This document shows, piece by piece, positions 32,803 to 41,119 of a stretch of DNA of 64,000 nucleotides. The stretch covers positions 1 to 64,000 of the forward strand of contig DATNJB010000041.1 of NCBI GenBank assembly GCA_035604135.1. The letters are read 5' to 3'. How positions within the stretch are numbered: position 1 is the first letter of the stretch; every line of letters starts with the position of its first letter. The stretch is from Poindextera sp035604135. Its GTDB lineage: Bacteria; Pseudomonadota; Alphaproteobacteria; Caulobacterales; Caulobacteraceae. Position numbers and translations under genes: made by a program. The notes under the pieces were generated by a model. That model searched no databases and was not told the DNA's origin. It saw nothing but the letters and a program-made list of their open reading frames with translations.

Positions 32803-33980
32803 AAGCCGGCCAGCGCGTGGCTGTCGAAGATGTCGGGCGCCGACTCGGCCTTCTCGGGCTCGGGCCCGGCGCCTGGCCAGATCGACATCCCCTGCAAAAG
32901 GTCGCGCAGGGCATCCACGACCTCTTCGGCCGACATCGTGTCGTGCTGGCTCAGGCGATAGGCCCAGAAGCCGATCACCTGCTCCAGCCGCCCGATCCGC
33001 TCGCCGAGGTCGAGGAACAGCCCCGACCCCTGGGCCAGGAACTGGCGGAAGCTGGCCGGGTCCTGCTTCTCGATCAGTGCGCCATAGGCCTGATCGTACA
33101 GCTGCAGCGTCTCGCCGATCCCGCGCCACGCGCTGGCGATCGAGCTTTCCAGGAGCGACTTGGCGCTCAGCGTGAAGCGCAACGTCTCCTCGGGCGACCG
33201 CTTGAGCCCAAGCCTGGCGATCGACCGCAGCGTGGTCTTGAGCGGCGTCGTGAGCGTGTGGATGCGCCAGCGGTAGTAGAGCACGGCCTTCCACGAGAAC
33301 ATCGCCTCGGAGAAGTCGCGGTCGTCCATCTGCAGCGTGGTCTGCAGCGGGGCGAGGTCGGGCGCGTCGTAGTCGGCCAGCAAGAGGCGCGACAGCCGCT
33401 TGGTGCGCTGATCGCCGGCGCGCAGCTCGCCGAAGCAGAGCTTGATCAGCGAACCCATCTCGCCTTCGACGAAGCCCAGCATGTGCGCCTTGTCGGGCTG
33501 GCTGAAGCGGAAGTAGCAGCGGTCGACCTCGATCTCCTCCTTGGCCAGCGCCTCGCGCACGAGGAAGGGATCCAGCGTCGGCAGGCGATCGAACAGGCGC
33601 AGCACCGCCACGTCGCGATCGAGCGGCAGGTCGCCGTATTCCAGGTGGCGGGAGAGCACGCCGACGAAGTCGTGCTGGTCGACGAACAGGAACTGTCCGC
33701 CCAGGTTCAGGTCGGACGGATCGAGCGGAAAGATCACCTTGGTGGCGTTGAACCGCCGGGGCGCCAGCCGGTCCTCTTCGCCGGGCGCGACATTGTGCTT
33801 GACGATGATCGCGCGGTTCAGGAGCGGGTGGGCGAACATCGGCGCGCCGCGATAGTCGGGATCCTCGGGCTGCTCGATGTAAAGGGCATGCAGATTCAGC
33901 ACCCGGGCCGACGACGACGTCGCAACGATCGTCGACAGGTTTCTGACGCCCGGAATTGATTTCAGCAGTCGCACCAGCAC
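32799..33980 (-). CDS. uncharacterised 393-aa protein
   Basis: I do not recognise this protein. It is a soluble, mixed alpha/beta protein without signal peptide or membrane helix. The N-terminal half contains segments such as LLNRAIIVKHNVAPGEEDRL, VIFPLDPSDLNLGGQFLFVDQHDF and VLRLFDRLPTLDPFLVREAL; the C-terminal half is helical (SAKSLLESSIASAWRGIGETLQLYDQAY). Codon use matches the neighbours and there is a 90-bp gap to gcvPB, so it has its own promoter. Convergent with the GST gene. A function cannot be assigned. Confidence 0.8.
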   Translation of the reverse strand: MLVRLLKSIPGVRNLSTIVATSSSARVLNLHALYIEQPEDPDYRGAPMFAHPLLNRAIIVKHNVAPGEEDRLAPRRFNATKVIFPLDPSDLNLGGQFLFVDQHDFVGVLSRHLEYGDLPLDRDVAVLRLFDRLPTLDPFLVREALAKEEIEVDRCYFRFSQPDKAHMLGFVEGEMGSLIKLCFGELRAGDQRTKRLSRLLLADYDAPDLAPLQTTLQMDDRDFSEAMFSWKAVLYYRWRIHTLTTPLKTTLRSIARLGLKRSPEETLRFTLSAKSLLESSIASAWRGIGETLQLYDQAYGALIEKQDPASFRQFLAQGSGLFLDLGERIGRLEQVIGFWAYRLSQHDTMSAEEVVDALRDLLQGMSIWPGAGPEPEKAESAPDIFDSHALAGF

Positions 33981-34064
33981 CCCACGGCGTTCCGCGGAAG
34001 GCTTCTTAACGGCGGAAGGCTTGCCGCCCCCTTTAGGACATTGGTTAGCGCGGGCTGAACGCGG

Positions 34065-35609
34065 CTAGGCGGCCGCCTCGTCTGGCGTCCAACGCAGCTT
34101 CGGTTTCCGCGCCGCCAGGGTTTCGTCCAGCCGGCGCAAAGGGGCGTGAAAGGGCGCGCCCTTGAAGCGTTCGACGTCACCTGTTTTCGCCGCCGCGGCA
34201 AGCGCCAAGACGGCGTCGCAGAAGCGGTCGATCTCCGCTTTCGGCTCTGTTTCGGTGGGCTCGATCAGCATCGCCCCGTGCACCACCAGCGGAAAGTACA
34301 TGGTCATCGGGTGGAAACCCTCGTCGATCAGCGCCTTGGCGAAGTCGAGCGTCGTGACCCCGGTTCCGTCCAGCCAGCGGTCGTCGAACAGCGCCTCATG
34401 CATGCAGGGCCTGCCGAACGGCGCGCTCAGCACGCCCCGGAGCCTCGCCTTGATGTAGTTGGCGTTCAGCACCGCATCGGCGGCCACCTGCGCCAGGCCA
34501 TCGCCGCCGTGGCTTAGCATGTAGGCAAGCGCGCGCACGTACATGCCCATCTGGCCGTGGAAGGCCGAAAGCCGCCCGAAACTTTGGGAACCATCGCCAT
34601 GTTCGTTCAGCGTTAAACCGTCCGCCCCATGCACGACCCATGGCACCGGCGCGAACGGCGCGAGCGCAGCGCCGAAGACGACCGGGCCCGCGCCAGGCCC
34701 GCCGCCGCCGTGGGGCGTCGAAAAGGTCTTGTGCAGGTTGATGTGCATGGCGTCGACGCCGAGATCGGCGGGCCTGACCTTGCCGACGATGGCATTGAAG
34801 TTCGCCCCATCGGCGTAGAGGTAGGCGCCGGCGGCGTGGGTCAGGCGCGCGATCTCGAGCATGTCGCGCTCGAAGAGGCCGCAGGTGTTGGGGTTGGTGA
34901 TCATCAGCGCCGCGACGTCCGGGCCGAGCTTGGCGGCGAGATCGGCGAGATCGACACGGCCGCACGCCGTCTGACCGACCTCTTCGACCGCATAGCCGAC
35001 GAAGGCGGCGGTGGCCGGATTGGTGCCGTGCGCCGAGGTGGGCGTGAGCACCCGTTTGCGCCCATCGCCCCTGGCCTCGTGCGCCGCGCGGATCGCGAGC
35101 AGGCCGCAGAGCTCGCCCTGCGCTCCGGCTTTGGGCGGCAGCGCCACCGCCGGCATGCCGGTGAGCGTCTTCAGCCAGTGGGCGAGCGTCTCCATCAGCT
35201 GAAGCGCGCCCTGGACGGTCGAGGTCGGCTGCAGGGGGTGGATGTCGGCGAAGCCCGGCAGGCGGGCGACCTTCTCGTTCAGGCGCGGGTTGTGCTTCAT
35301 GGTGCACGAGCCGAGTGGATAGAGCGCCAGATCGATGGCGTGGTTCTTCTGGCTCAGCCGCACGTAGTGGCGGAGCGTCTCGGGCTCTGAGAGGCCGGGA
35401 AGCCCGATCGGCGCGGCTCGAACCAGGTCCCCCAGGTCGCCGGCGTCGAGCGCGGGCTCGTCGATGTCGACGCCGGTCTTCGACCAGCCCCCCAGTTCGA
35501 AGATCAGCGGCTCGTCCTGCAAGAGACCGCGACCGCCGGTGAGCGTGGCCGGCACGCTCCCGACGATCGCCTCTGCGCGGGTGGGGCGCCCGATGGTTTG
35601 CATGGTCAT
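34065..35609 (-). CDS. gcvPB: glycine dehydrogenase (decarboxylating) subunit 2
   Basis: 514 residues from the ATG sharing one base with the gcvPA stop (TGATG). The PLP-binding Lys is in NLHKTFSTPHGGGGPG (about residue 290-300); YPLGSCTMKHNPR (about 90-102) and TSAHGTNPATAAF are also typical. With GcvPA it forms the P-protein, which decarboxylates glycine and loads aminomethyl onto GcvH. Last gene of the riboswitch-controlled gcv operon. The open frame continues upstream to 35957 but that part is antisense-like. Confidence 0.97.
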   Translation of the reverse strand: MTMQTIGRPTRAEAIVGSVPATLTGGRGLLQDEPLIFELGGWSKTGVDIDEPALDAGDLGDLVRAAPIGLPGLSEPETLRHYVRLSQKNHAIDLALYPLGSCTMKHNPRLNEKVARLPGFADIHPLQPTSTVQGALQLMETLAHWLKTLTGMPAVALPPKAGAQGELCGLLAIRAAHEARGDGRKRVLTPTSAHGTNPATAAFVGYAVEEVGQTACGRVDLADLAAKLGPDVAALMITNPNTCGLFERDMLEIARLTHAAGAYLYADGANFNAIVGKVRPADLGVDAMHINLHKTFSTPHGGGGPGAGPVVFGAALAPFAPVPWVVHGADGLTLNEHGDGSQSFGRLSAFHGQMGMYVRALAYMLSHGGDGLAQVAADAVLNANYIKARLRGVLSAPFGRPCMHEALFDDRWLDGTGVTTLDFAKALIDEGFHPMTMYFPLVVHGAMLIEPTETEPKAEIDRFCDAVLALAAAAKTGDVERFKGAPFHAPLRRLDETLAARKPKLRWTPDEAAA

Positions 35610-36949
35610 CAGAGCGCTCCTTCCAGCGCGCGGCCAAGCGCAGCGATGTCTGCCTCGGTGGTGAGTTCGGTGGCGGCGAGCAGGAGCACGTCGTCGAGCC
35701 CGGCGGTCGGATCGAGCCGGGCGAACGGCACACCGGCCAGAATCCCCTCCGCGGCGAGAGCCTCGACTACGGCTGTCGCCGGCTTCGGGAGGCGCACGGC
35801 GATCTCGTTGAAGAAGCGGGGGTTGAGCACTGCGACCCTCGGGATGGCGGCCATCGCGCTTGCGAGCTTGCGCGCCTGTGCGTGGTTGACGGCGGCGAGC
35901 TTGCGCAAACCGACCTCGCCGAGGAGCGACATGTGTATAGTGAAGGCAAGCGCACAAAGTCCTGAATTGGTGCAGATATTGGACGTCGCCTTCTCACGCC
36001 GGATGTGCTGCTCGCGCGTCGAGAGCGTCAGCACGAAGCCGCGGCGCCCGTCGGCGTCGACGGTCTCGCCGCAAAGCCGCCCGGGCGCCTGACGGACGAA
36101 GCGCTCGCGGGTCGCGAAGAGGCCAACGTAAGGCCCGCCGAAGTTCAGGGCATTGCCGATCGACTGACCCTCGGCGGCCACGATGTCGGCGCCCATCTCG
36201 CCGGGCGACCTGATGAGGCCGAGCGACACCGCTTCGGTGACGACCGCGATCATCAGCGCCCCGGCGGCATGGGCGGCCTCGGCGATGCGCGTGAGGTCGC
36301 TGGCCGTGCCGAACACGTTCGGCGTCTGCACGATGACGCAGGCGGTCTCGGCATCGAGGGCGGCGATGACGTCGGCTTCGGCGTCGACGGCGGCCGGCTG
36401 GCGAACGACCTCCACGCCCGCGACGTGCGCCAGCGTGCGGATCGCCGCGGCGTAATGCGGGTGTAGTCCGCCGGAGAGGATCGCCTTCGGCCTGCGCGTG
36501 ACGCGATGGGCCATCATCACCGCCTCGGCGGCGGCGGTCGAACCGTCGTACATGGAAGCGTTGGCGACCTCCATGCCGGTCAGCGCCGCGACCTGGGTCT
36601 GGAACTCGAACAGCGCCTGCAGCGTGCCTTGGGCGATCTCCGGTTGGTAGGGCGTGTAAGAGGTAAGAAACTCCGACCGCTGAATAATATGGTCGACGCT
36701 GGCGGGCACATGGTGGCGATAGGCGCCGGCCCCGCAGAAGAACGGCCCCTGGCCGGCGCTGCGGTTCTTCGCCGCCAGCGAGGCGAGCTGGCGCTCGACC
36801 TCGATCTCGCCCTGATGCGGCGGCAGGTCGACGGGGCCGGCGATGCGCGCGGCCTTGGGCACGTCGGCGAAAAGCGCGTCAACGCTCGGAGCACCGATCT
36901 CGGCCAGCATCGCGGCCCGGTCGTCTTCCGTCAGCGGTAGGTAGCGCAT
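35609..36949 (-). CDS. gcvPA: glycine dehydrogenase (decarboxylating) subunit 1
   Basis: 446 residues. Starts MRYLPLTEDDRAAMLAEIGA, with GAGAYRHHVPASVDHI (about 92-107), SFYTPYQPEIAQGTLQ-like LTSYTPYQPEIAQGTLQ, and YDGSTAAAEAVMMA (about 157-170). This is the non-PLP-lysine half of the two-subunit P-protein. It starts 11 bp after gcvH and is coupled to gcvPB. Confidence 0.97.
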   Translation of the reverse strand: MRYLPLTEDDRAAMLAEIGAPSVDALFADVPKAARIAGPVDLPPHQGEIEVERQLASLAAKNRSAGQGPFFCGAGAYRHHVPASVDHIIQRSEFLTSYTPYQPEIAQGTLQALFEFQTQVAALTGMEVANASMYDGSTAAAEAVMMAHRVTRRPKAILSGGLHPHYAAAIRTLAHVAGVEVVRQPAAVDAEADVIAALDAETACVIVQTPNVFGTASDLTRIAEAAHAAGALMIAVVTEAVSLGLIRSPGEMGADIVAAEGQSIGNALNFGGPYVGLFATRERFVRQAPGRLCGETVDADGRRGFVLTLSTREQHIRREKATSNICTNSGLCALAFTIHMSLLGEVGLRKLAAVNHAQARKLASAMAAIPRVAVLNPRFFNEIAVRLPKPATAVVEALAAEGILAGVPFARLDPTAGLDDVLLLAATELTTEADIAALGRALEGAL

Positions 36950-36959
36950 GCGGCGTCCT

Positions 36960-37331
36960 CTAGAGGGTCTGCAGGAAGGCTTCGTAGGCCGCGCGATCCA
37001 TCAGCTGATCGACCGCGCCAGGATCGGCGAGCTTGAGCTTGGCGAACCAGCCGGCGGCTTCCGGTTCGGCGTTGACCGTCTCCGGCTCGGACGTGAGCAC
37101 CTCGTTGACCGCGACCACCTCCCCGGTGACCGGCGCATAGACGTCGGAGGCGGCCTTGACGCTCTCGACGACCGCCAGCCCGTCGCCGGTCTTCACGCTC
37201 TTGCCGACATCGGGCAGCTCGACGAACACCACGTCGCCCAGCTGCTCGGCCGCATAGGCGGTGACGCCGATGGTCGCGACATCGCCGTCGACCTCGACCC
37301 ATTCATGATCCTTGGTGAAACGCATGGACAA
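36960..37331 (-). CDS. gcvH: glycine cleavage system H protein
   Basis: 123 residues, standard H-protein. The lipoate-bearing Lys59 is in VVESVKAASDVYAPV, and DHEWVEVDGDVATIGVTAYA lies at the N-terminus. It shuttles the aminomethyl group between P, T and L proteins. It starts 5 bp after gcvT. Confidence 0.97.
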   Translation of the reverse strand: MSMRFTKDHEWVEVDGDVATIGVTAYAAEQLGDVVFVELPDVGKSVKTGDGLAVVESVKAASDVYAPVTGEVVAVNEVLTSEPETVNAEPEAAGWFAKLKLADPGAVDQLMDRAAYEAFLQTL

Positions 37332-37335
37332 TCCT

Positions 37336-38490
37336 TCAGGCGGCGCGGGCGTAGCGATGCGGGACGAAGGGCATGGGCGCCACCTCGGCGGGTTGCGGCT
37401 TGCCGCGGACGATCACCTTCAGCGGCGCGCCCGGCCCGGCGAGCGTGGGCGGCACGAAGCCCATGGCGATCGGCGCGCCGAGCGATGGGGAGAACCCGCC
37501 ACTGGTGACCCGGCCGACGACCTCGCCGGCAGCGTCGGCGATCTCCGCCCCCTCGCGGGCCGGCGCGCCTTCGAGGACGCGCAAGCCGACGCGCTTGCGC
37601 CGAAGCGCGCCACCCAACTCGCGGGCGATCCGCGCCGCGCCGCGCAAGGCGCCGGTCTTCAGCCTGGACTTGGCCAGCGCGAAGCCGAGGCTGGCCTCGA
37701 CCGGCGAGACGCTTTCGTCGATGTCGTGGCCGTTCAGCGGCAACCCTGCCTCGAGCCGGAGCGAATCGCGCGCGCCGAGGCCGATCGGCTTCACCCGCTG
37801 GTCGGCCAGCAGCCGATCCCAGAGCGCGCGTCCCGCCAGCGCCGGCGTCAGGATCTCGAACCCGTCTTCGCCGGTGTAGCCGGAGCGGGCGACCACGCAG
37901 CCGCCCTCGCGGTCGTCGAACCGCCGGTGGGTCATGAACACCAACTCGCCTGCGCCGGGGAAGAAGCCCTCGACGACGGCTGCGGCGTCCGGGCCCTGCA
38001 CGGCGATCAGCGCCCGGTCGTCGGCGCGCTCGAGCGTGGCCTTGTTTCGAGCCGCGGCGGCGATGAGCGAGAAATCACCCTCCTTCGCGCCCGCGTTGAC
38101 TACGATGTAAAGCATGCCCTGGCGCTCGGGCCGGAGCGGGCGGGCGACCATCAGGTCGTCAATGATCCCGCCGTCCTCGTTGAGCAGCAGTGTGTAGCGG
38201 ATGTGACCGGGTTTCAGCCGGGCGATGTCGCCGCTGACCAGAGGTTCGATGACAGCCGCGATCGCCTGATGGTCTGCGTCGCCATCGCCGCTCTTGTTGT
38301 TCAGGGTCAGGAACGACGGACCCATGTGCGAAACGTCGAACGCCCCGGCGTGCGCGCGGGTCCAGAGGTGTTCCTTGAGCACGCCCTCGCTGTACTGGAC
38401 CGGCATGTCATAGCCGGCGAATTCCACCATGCGCGCGCCTTGCGCGACGTGGGCGGAATGGAGCGGCGTGTGTTTGAGGCTACCCGACAA
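37336..38490 (-). CDS. gcvT: glycine cleavage system T protein (aminomethyltransferase)
   Basis: 384 residues from a TTG at 38490. This start gives the family N-terminus (SLKHTPLHSAHVAQGARMVEFAGYDMPVQY region) and has a GGAG ribosome site 10 bp upstream (minus strand, 38504-38501). The folate-binding fold shows FDVSHMG, and the C-terminal half has ARSGYTGEDGFEI and LRLEAGLPLNGHDID. It transfers the methylene unit to tetrahydrofolate. It heads the gcvT-H-PA-PB operon behind the glycine riboswitch. Confidence 0.96.
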   Translation of the reverse strand: MSGSLKHTPLHSAHVAQGARMVEFAGYDMPVQYSEGVLKEHLWTRAHAGAFDVSHMGPSFLTLNNKSGDGDADHQAIAAVIEPLVSGDIARLKPGHIRYTLLLNEDGGIIDDLMVARPLRPERQGMLYIVVNAGAKEGDFSLIAAAARNKATLERADDRALIAVQGPDAAAVVEGFFPGAGELVFMTHRRFDDREGGCVVARSGYTGEDGFEILTPALAGRALWDRLLADQRVKPIGLGARDSLRLEAGLPLNGHDIDESVSPVEASLGFALAKSRLKTGALRGAARIARELGGALRRKRVGLRVLEGAPAREGAEIADAAGEVVGRVTSGGFSPSLGAPIAMGFVPPTLAGPGAPLKVIVRGKPQPAEVAPMPFVPHRYARAA

Positions 38491-38517
38491 ACGCGATGGA
38501 CTCCGGCGGCGTGGCGA

Positions 38518-38532
38518 GCGGAGACCCTCCGC
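38518..38532 (-). promoter_or_regulatory. hairpin between the glycine riboswitch and gcvT
   Basis: A perfect 6-bp stem GCGGAG/CTCCGC with a 3-nt loop lies about 27 bp upstream of the gcvT TTG. It may be part of the riboswitch expression platform. It has no U-tract, so it is not a standard terminator. Confidence 0.3.
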
Positions 38533-38547
38533 CCTCGGTCACGCCCC

Positions 38548-38732
38548 CGCTGTCCCATGGCCTGAGAGATTCCGGGCTCTTCGAAGAGCCCTTGCTCCTT
38601 CGGCGAGCCCTCGTTTCCAAGGGCTGCTTTCCAGCGTTTTATCGGCTCTCGCGGTCCTTTTGCCTGAGCGTTTCCGGGGCGGTTGCGCCTTCGGCTCCGG
38701 GACGGATCCCGGCCTCTCCCGCGAGAGTCGAC
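38548..38732 (-). promoter_or_regulatory. tandem glycine riboswitch
   Basis: Two consecutive aptamers on the minus strand upstream of gcvT. Aptamer 1 (about 38732-38643) has GGGAGAGGCC, GCCGAAGGCGCAA and ACGCTCAGGCAAAAGGACCG. Aptamer 2 (about 38637-38548) has CGCTGGAAAGCAG, CGCCGAAGGAGCAA and ATCTCTCAGGCCATGGGACAGCG. The short linker between them is normal. Glycine binding should turn on the glycine cleavage operon, letting the cell burn excess glycine. With the gcvT leader and the start of the divergent gene at 38809 it fills the only gene-free gap above 300 bases (38491-38808). Confidence 0.95.
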
Positions 38733-38808
38733 GGAAGGTGGTCTCGGCGGTGGGGAGAGTCAACCGGTCGGGTTAGACTGGCGTGGTGCTCAGAAACGGG
38801 GGCGAGCC

Positions 38809-39222
38809 ATGAAGATCGACGGACGGTGTCACTGCGGCGCGATTTCGTATGACGCCGAGGTCAATCCGGACAACGTGATCATCTGCCATTGCACCGACTG
38901 CCAGACGATTTCCGGGGCGCCCTATCGCGTCAACGTACCGGTGCTCGTCGAGCGGTTCCATCTGCGCGGGACGCCGAAGACTTACCGGAAACGGGGTGAC
39001 AGCGGCGATGAGGTCGTGACGAAGTTCTGCGGCGGCTGCGGCGCGGCGCTCTACTCATCCAAGGGTGAGACCCCGCGATTCGTGTGGCTGCGCATCGGTT
39101 CGGTGACCCAGCGGGCGCAGCTGGCCCCCAAGTCGCAGGGGTTCTGCCGCTCCGCCATGCCGTGGGCGATGGACATCAGCGGCGTTCCAAGGTTGCCCGA
39201 TTCACCCCCGCCCGCCGCCTGA
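38809..39222 (+). CDS. GFA/CENP-V-type zinc protein
   Basis: 137 residues. The zinc ligands of the GFA fold are present: GRCHCGAISYDA (about 5-16), CHCTDCQ (about 27-33) and FCGGCGAALYS (about 70-80). These are named after glutathione-dependent formaldehyde-activating enzyme, but most members have no proven activity. The ATG at 38809 follows a GGGGGCGAG run. Divergent from the gcv operon; no formaldehyde pathway genes nearby. Confidence 0.9.
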   Translation: MKIDGRCHCGAISYDAEVNPDNVIICHCTDCQTISGAPYRVNVPVLVERFHLRGTPKTYRKRGDSGDEVVTKFCGGCGAALYSSKGETPRFVWLRIGSVTQRAQLAPKSQGFCRSAMPWAMDISGVPRLPDSPPPAA

Positions 39223-39237
39223 AGCGTTCATTGACCC

Positions 39238-39453
39238 CTAGAAGTGCGCCGGATCGAACAGGCCGGACGCTTCCGGGAGCTGCGCCAGCCGGGCCTTGAA
39301 GCAGCCGCCGTGCGCCTTCCAGGCTTGCCACTTCCCGCCTGCGGTCTCGGCCGTGACGGTGCACGGGTCCGCGCCCCCAGGTTCGATGGGCGCGCCGCAG
39401 AAACAGCAGGGGCCAAAGAGGATCTTGTGCGGCGGTATCGGCGGGTCGGCCAT
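39238..39453 (-). CDS. small Cys-containing protein, putative zinc binder
   Basis: 71 residues. A CCFCG pair (about 16-20), a later Cys in ADPCTV and HGGCFKARL near residue 50 could form a zinc site. The ATG follows the TetR stop codon directly with no gap, so it is read from the same message. The sequence looks like a genuine compact domain rather than a shadow frame. Function unknown. Confidence 0.6.
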   Translation of the reverse strand: MADPPIPPHKILFGPCCFCGAPIEPGGADPCTVTAETAGGKWQAWKAHGGCFKARLAQLPEASGLFDPAHF

Positions 39454-40119
39454 CTACGTCCGCTCCGGCGTTTTGATGCCGAGGAGGTTTTCATGCAGAG
39501 CATCCTGCAGCAGCCCCTCGAAGGACCCGGGCGCCGCACCGAGCGCCCGCTCGACCAACGTCACCATCGCCCGGATGCGCGCCACCGCCTCCTCTGGCGT
39601 CCAGTCGAAGACTCCCTCGCCGAACAGAAACAGCGATCCGGCCAGGACGAACTGCGTGGTCGCGAGCGGGTCATCGAGGTGAAACACACCCGCCTGGCGA
39701 CCCTCCTCGACGACGTCGGCCAGGATCGGGCCAAACACCCGCACGGTCTCGACATTGCTGCGGTCATGCAGTTCGCGGTTCTCGGGCCGATGCAGGTCTT
39801 CGACGACGCTCGATCCAGCGGCGCGCACGCGTCGCTGCTCGGCGAAGATCGCGCGAAGCTTCTCGATCGCGCCAAGCGTGCGGTCCTCCGCCACCGCGCG
39901 CGACCGCTGGGCCATCTCGTCCACCATCCGCCACGCCAGGGCGGTCAGGACGTCCTCCTTGCTACGGAAGTGGTAGTAGAACGTGCCCTTGGCGACGCCG
40001 AGTTCGCGGACGATCTCGTCGACCGAGGTCGCGGCATAGCCGCGCGCGCCGAACAGTGCGGCGGCCGCATCGAGGATTTCGGAGCGCCGCACGTCCGCGG
40101 GCTTAACCGTCCTGGTCAT
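39454..40119 (-). CDS. TetR-family transcriptional regulator
   Basis: 221 residues. The N-terminal helix-turn-helix (RRSEILDAAAALFGARGYAATSVDEIVRELGVAKGTFYYHF region, about 11-50) is textbook TetR; the C-terminal helical domain should bind a small ligand. It is downstream of the CPBP protease gene on the same strand (49-bp gap). A perfect TetR-type palindrome lies in front of that gene (41093-41109), so autoregulation of the whole operon is inferred. Confidence 0.92.
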   Translation of the reverse strand: MTRTVKPADVRRSEILDAAAALFGARGYAATSVDEIVRELGVAKGTFYYHFRSKEDVLTALAWRMVDEMAQRSRAVAEDRTLGAIEKLRAIFAEQRRVRAAGSSVVEDLHRPENRELHDRSNVETVRVFGPILADVVEEGRQAGVFHLDDPLATTQFVLAGSLFLFGEGVFDWTPEEAVARIRAMVTLVERALGAAPGSFEGLLQDALHENLLGIKTPERT

Positions 40120-40168
40120 TGGCGCGAGACTGTCAAATCGGCCAAGGGCGGGTCAATGACGCCGCGCC

Positions 40169-41062
40169 TCATGAATGGGCGGACCGATCCATCGCCGGTT
40201 CGAACGCAGCGGCCGCCGGCTGGCTTCGCCTGAAGAAGAAGTCCCGCTCGCGGAGCACGAGAAAGGCGGCGACCACCATCAGCAAGCCAGTCTGTATCAC
40301 CTTGGTGTCGGGATTGGTCCTGAACAGCTCATTGAAATACCCGGCCGTCACATGGAAGATGACGGCAATCCAGACATTGCGTCCGGCCTTATAGTAGAGC
40401 CAGTTCATGATAAGCACGAATGGAATGATGCTGATCGGAAAGTTCAGGGTACTGAGTAGTCCGGCCTGAGCCAGATTGGCTTGGTAGTAGTTTTTGATCA
40501 GCGCCAGGGGCGCATGCCAGAGACCCCAGAACAGCGCAAAAATCATGCAAGTGGCGAAGAGATTGAACCGGCTGCGGAGACAGTCGGTGCCATACGAGTG
40601 CCAGGCCAGTTCCTCGATGATTGGTGCGAGGATCAGCAGGAACCACACCGGGACAACGCCTGACGAGAAGGAGGCGTGGGCAGCCAGCTGAAACTGCGAA
40701 GGGCTGTAGCCGAGCAGAAGTGAAATCGCCGTCGCGAGCAGAATGCTGGCCAGCATCAGCAAGCACGCCAGGATCCAGTACAGCGGCTTGAAGGTTCGGA
40801 AGCGGAAGAGGCGTTCGATGAGATCGCTCTTGAGCACGGGATCTGCGGCGATCAACGCGAAGGCCACGATCACCGGACCGAGCAGTCCGAGGAAACCGAG
40901 CGCACTTTCGACCAGGACCAGGGGCGGCGTGCTTGGCTCGATGTGGCTGACGCGGCCGGCGAGGACCCAGAGGGTCCACGGAATCGCTGTTGCGAGACCG
41001 TAGAAGAGGAGCGGTCTCCGATACCTCTCGACCATCGTCGGCATGCCCCCTTCCAGGTTCAA
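40169..41062 (-). CDS. CPBP-family intramembrane metalloprotease
   Basis: 297 residues, about eight membrane helices. The CPBP motifs are visible: EELAWHSYG (about 148-156; motif 1, EE pair), FALFWGLWHAPLAL (about 175-188; motif 2) and VIFHVTAGYFNE (about 240-251; motif 3 His). This family includes Rce1-type proteases and bacteriocin-immunity proteins. Codon use is visibly less GC-rich than the neighbours, suggesting transfer. A perfect TetR operator lies 31 bp upstream, and the TetR gene follows downstream. Alternative ATG at 41044 (MPTMVERYR) or 41035. Confidence 0.88.
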   Translation of the reverse strand: MNLEGGMPTMVERYRRPLLFYGLATAIPWTLWVLAGRVSHIEPSTPPLVLVESALGFLGLLGPVIVAFALIAADPVLKSDLIERLFRFRTFKPLYWILACLLMLASILLATAISLLLGYSPSQFQLAAHASFSSGVVPVWFLLILAPIIEELAWHSYGTDCLRSRFNLFATCMIFALFWGLWHAPLALIKNYYQANLAQAGLLSTLNFPISIIPFVLIMNWLYYKAGRNVWIAVIFHVTAGYFNELFRTNPDTKVIQTGLLMVVAAFLVLRERDFFFRRSQPAAAAFEPAMDRSAHS

Positions 41063-41092
41063 GATCCCAGCGAGAGAGGCTTTATCTCATAC

Positions 41093-41109
41093 TGACTGAC
41101 GGTCAGTCA
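41093..41109. promoter_or_regulatory. TetR-type operator (17-bp perfect palindrome)
   Basis: TGACTGAC-G-GTCAGTCA: two perfect 8-bp arms around one central base, 31 bp upstream of the CPBP protease ATG. TGAC...GTCA arms of this kind are typical for TetR-family repressors, and the only TetR gene nearby is the last-but-one gene of the same operon. Confidence 0.75.
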
Positions 41110-41119
41110 ATTGATTCGT

